A stretch of 64,000 nt of DNA from Agromyces sp. Marseille-P2726 (lineage in GTDB: Bacteria; Actinomycetota; Actinomycetes; Actinomycetales; Microbacteriaceae). The stretch spans positions 496,001 to 560,000 of the forward strand of contig NZ_CADDWM010000014.1 of assembly GCF_902809835.1 (NCBI RefSeq), written 5' to 3'. Position 1 is the stretch's first letter, and the number at the start of each line of letters is the position of its first letter. The position numbers and the translations under genes were made by a program. The notes below the pieces were generated by a model. It saw only the letters and a program-made list of their open reading frames with translations, was not told the DNA's origin and made no database searches. Positions 63,353-64,000 of this stretch are shown here, one piece after another.

Positions 63353-64000
63353 CTACTCCTGGTCCCAGTCGCCGGTGACCAGGTACTGCACCTTCTTCGC
63401 GATCGACACGGCGTGGTCGGCGAAGCGTTCGTGGTACCGGCTCGCGAGTGTCGAGTCGACGGTGTCGACCGGCCCGCCCTTCCAGGTCTCGCCCAGCACC
63501 TTCTCGAAGACCTGCAGGTGCAGCGCGTCGACCCGGTCGTCGTCGTTGCGGATCTCCTCGGCCAGCTCCACGTCTTCGGTACGGAGCAGCGTGGCGAGCT
63601 TGCGTGCGATGTCGATATCGAGTTCGCCCATCTCATCGAAGATCGGGCGAAGGGACTTCGGCGCCACCTTGTCGGGGAACCGGTACCGCGCGAGCTGGGA
63701 GATGTGCGTCGCCAGGTCGCCCATGCGCTCGAGCGACGCGCTCACGCGGAGCGCGCTGACGACGATGCGCAGGTCGCGAGCGACCGGCTGCTGTCGCGCG
63801 AGGATCGTGATGGCGAGCTCATCGAGTTCGACCGTCAGCTGGTCGATCCTCCGGTCGGCCGCGATCACCTCCTCGGCGAGCGCAACGTCGGACGTGTTGA
63901 AGGAGCGCACCGCCTTCTCGATGGATTCCACCACGAGGTCGGCCGCCTCGACGAGGCGGTCCTGCACCTCACGAAGTTCCTGCTGGAACACCTCACGCAT
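63353..64000 (-). CDS. phoU: PhoU-like phosphate signalling protein
   Basis: A 215-residue, six-helix protein made of two PhoU repeats with metal-binding motifs AADRRIDQL and RNDDDRVDAL and the ERMGDLATHI segment. It links Pst transport to the PhoR kinase. The ATG ends exactly at the last base of the window (64000-63998) and the N-terminus MREVFQQELREVQ is typical of the family, so the gene is complete but its promoter is outside. It is apart from pstSCAB, as usual in actinobacteria. Confidence 0.95.
   Translation of the reverse strand: MREVFQQELREVQDRLVEAADLVVESIEKAVRSFNTSDVALAEEVIAADRRIDQLTVELDELAITILARQQPVARDLRIVVSALRVSASLERMGDLATHISQLARYRFPDKVAPKSLRPIFDEMGELDIDIARKLATLLRTEDVELAEEIRNDDDRVDALHLQVFEKVLGETWKGGPVDTVDSTLASRYHERFADHAVSIAKKVQYLVTGDWDQE

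Overview
The window is high-GC (roughly 70% by eye) actinobacterial chromosome. Several traits point to the Micrococcales, most likely Microbacteriaceae near Agromyces: GTG and TTG starts, many genes starting a few bases after a TAGGCT-like -10 box (leaderless transcripts), a PerM-like DUF6350 protein beside purN-purH, MsiK-dependent style sugar transporters without their own ATPase, GlnR, MarP, a ZTP riboswitch on glyA-folD, and dense use of the word CGGATGCCGC/GCGGCATCCG. No plasmid, phage or CRISPR backbone is visible. The only accessory-looking spot is a tRNA-Lys/HNH locus near 49.1-50.3 kb.

Layout. 0-4.5 kb: two membrane proteins and purN-purH. 4.5-7.2 kb: a palindromic repeat element, a Val/Leu dehydrogenase, and a membrane-fused dimethylarginine hydrolase whose 5' end carries a complex inverted duplication. 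7.2-11.3 kb: a heterodimeric ABC exporter preceded by a 28-residue leader ORF. 11.3-13.2 kb (minus): an ornithine-type decarboxylase broken by an in-frame TGA, and a membrane protein. 13.4-18.1 kb: a NarL/DesK two-component pair, an alkyltransferase-like protein, a GNAT and icd. 18.2-20.0 kb: a P-type metal ATPase.

20.0-38.5 kb is the metabolic core. A sugar ABC importer, a NagZ-like GH3 enzyme and nagB form one operon (+). A six-gene minus operon (SIS isomerase/deaminase, ROK kinase, PfkB kinase, class II aldolase, DeoR regulator, nagA) is divergent from a second sugar ABC importer. Together they spell a route for GlcNAc-containing oligosaccharides, and a complete set for N-acetylgalactosamine through tagatose phosphates. 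A TetR/membrane-protein pair, a DUF2568 protein and an MFS exporter with a leaderless upstream ORF lie between them.

38.5-48 kb: ZTP riboswitch-glyA-folD, gamma carbonic anhydrase, an APC permease, a YbaK deacylase, Leloir genes galK/galT/galM, and a MarP-like protease. 48-52 kb: an LLM oxidoreductase, tRNA-Lys, an HNH protein, a hypothetical protein, a candidate structured RNA and a class IV aminotransferase. 52-64 kb is a phosphate/nitrogen block: pstSCAB with a PHO box, ppk with a Nudix-phosphatase, glnR, small membrane proteins, a nitrobindin-like protein, a YgfZ-like protein, gpmA and phoU.
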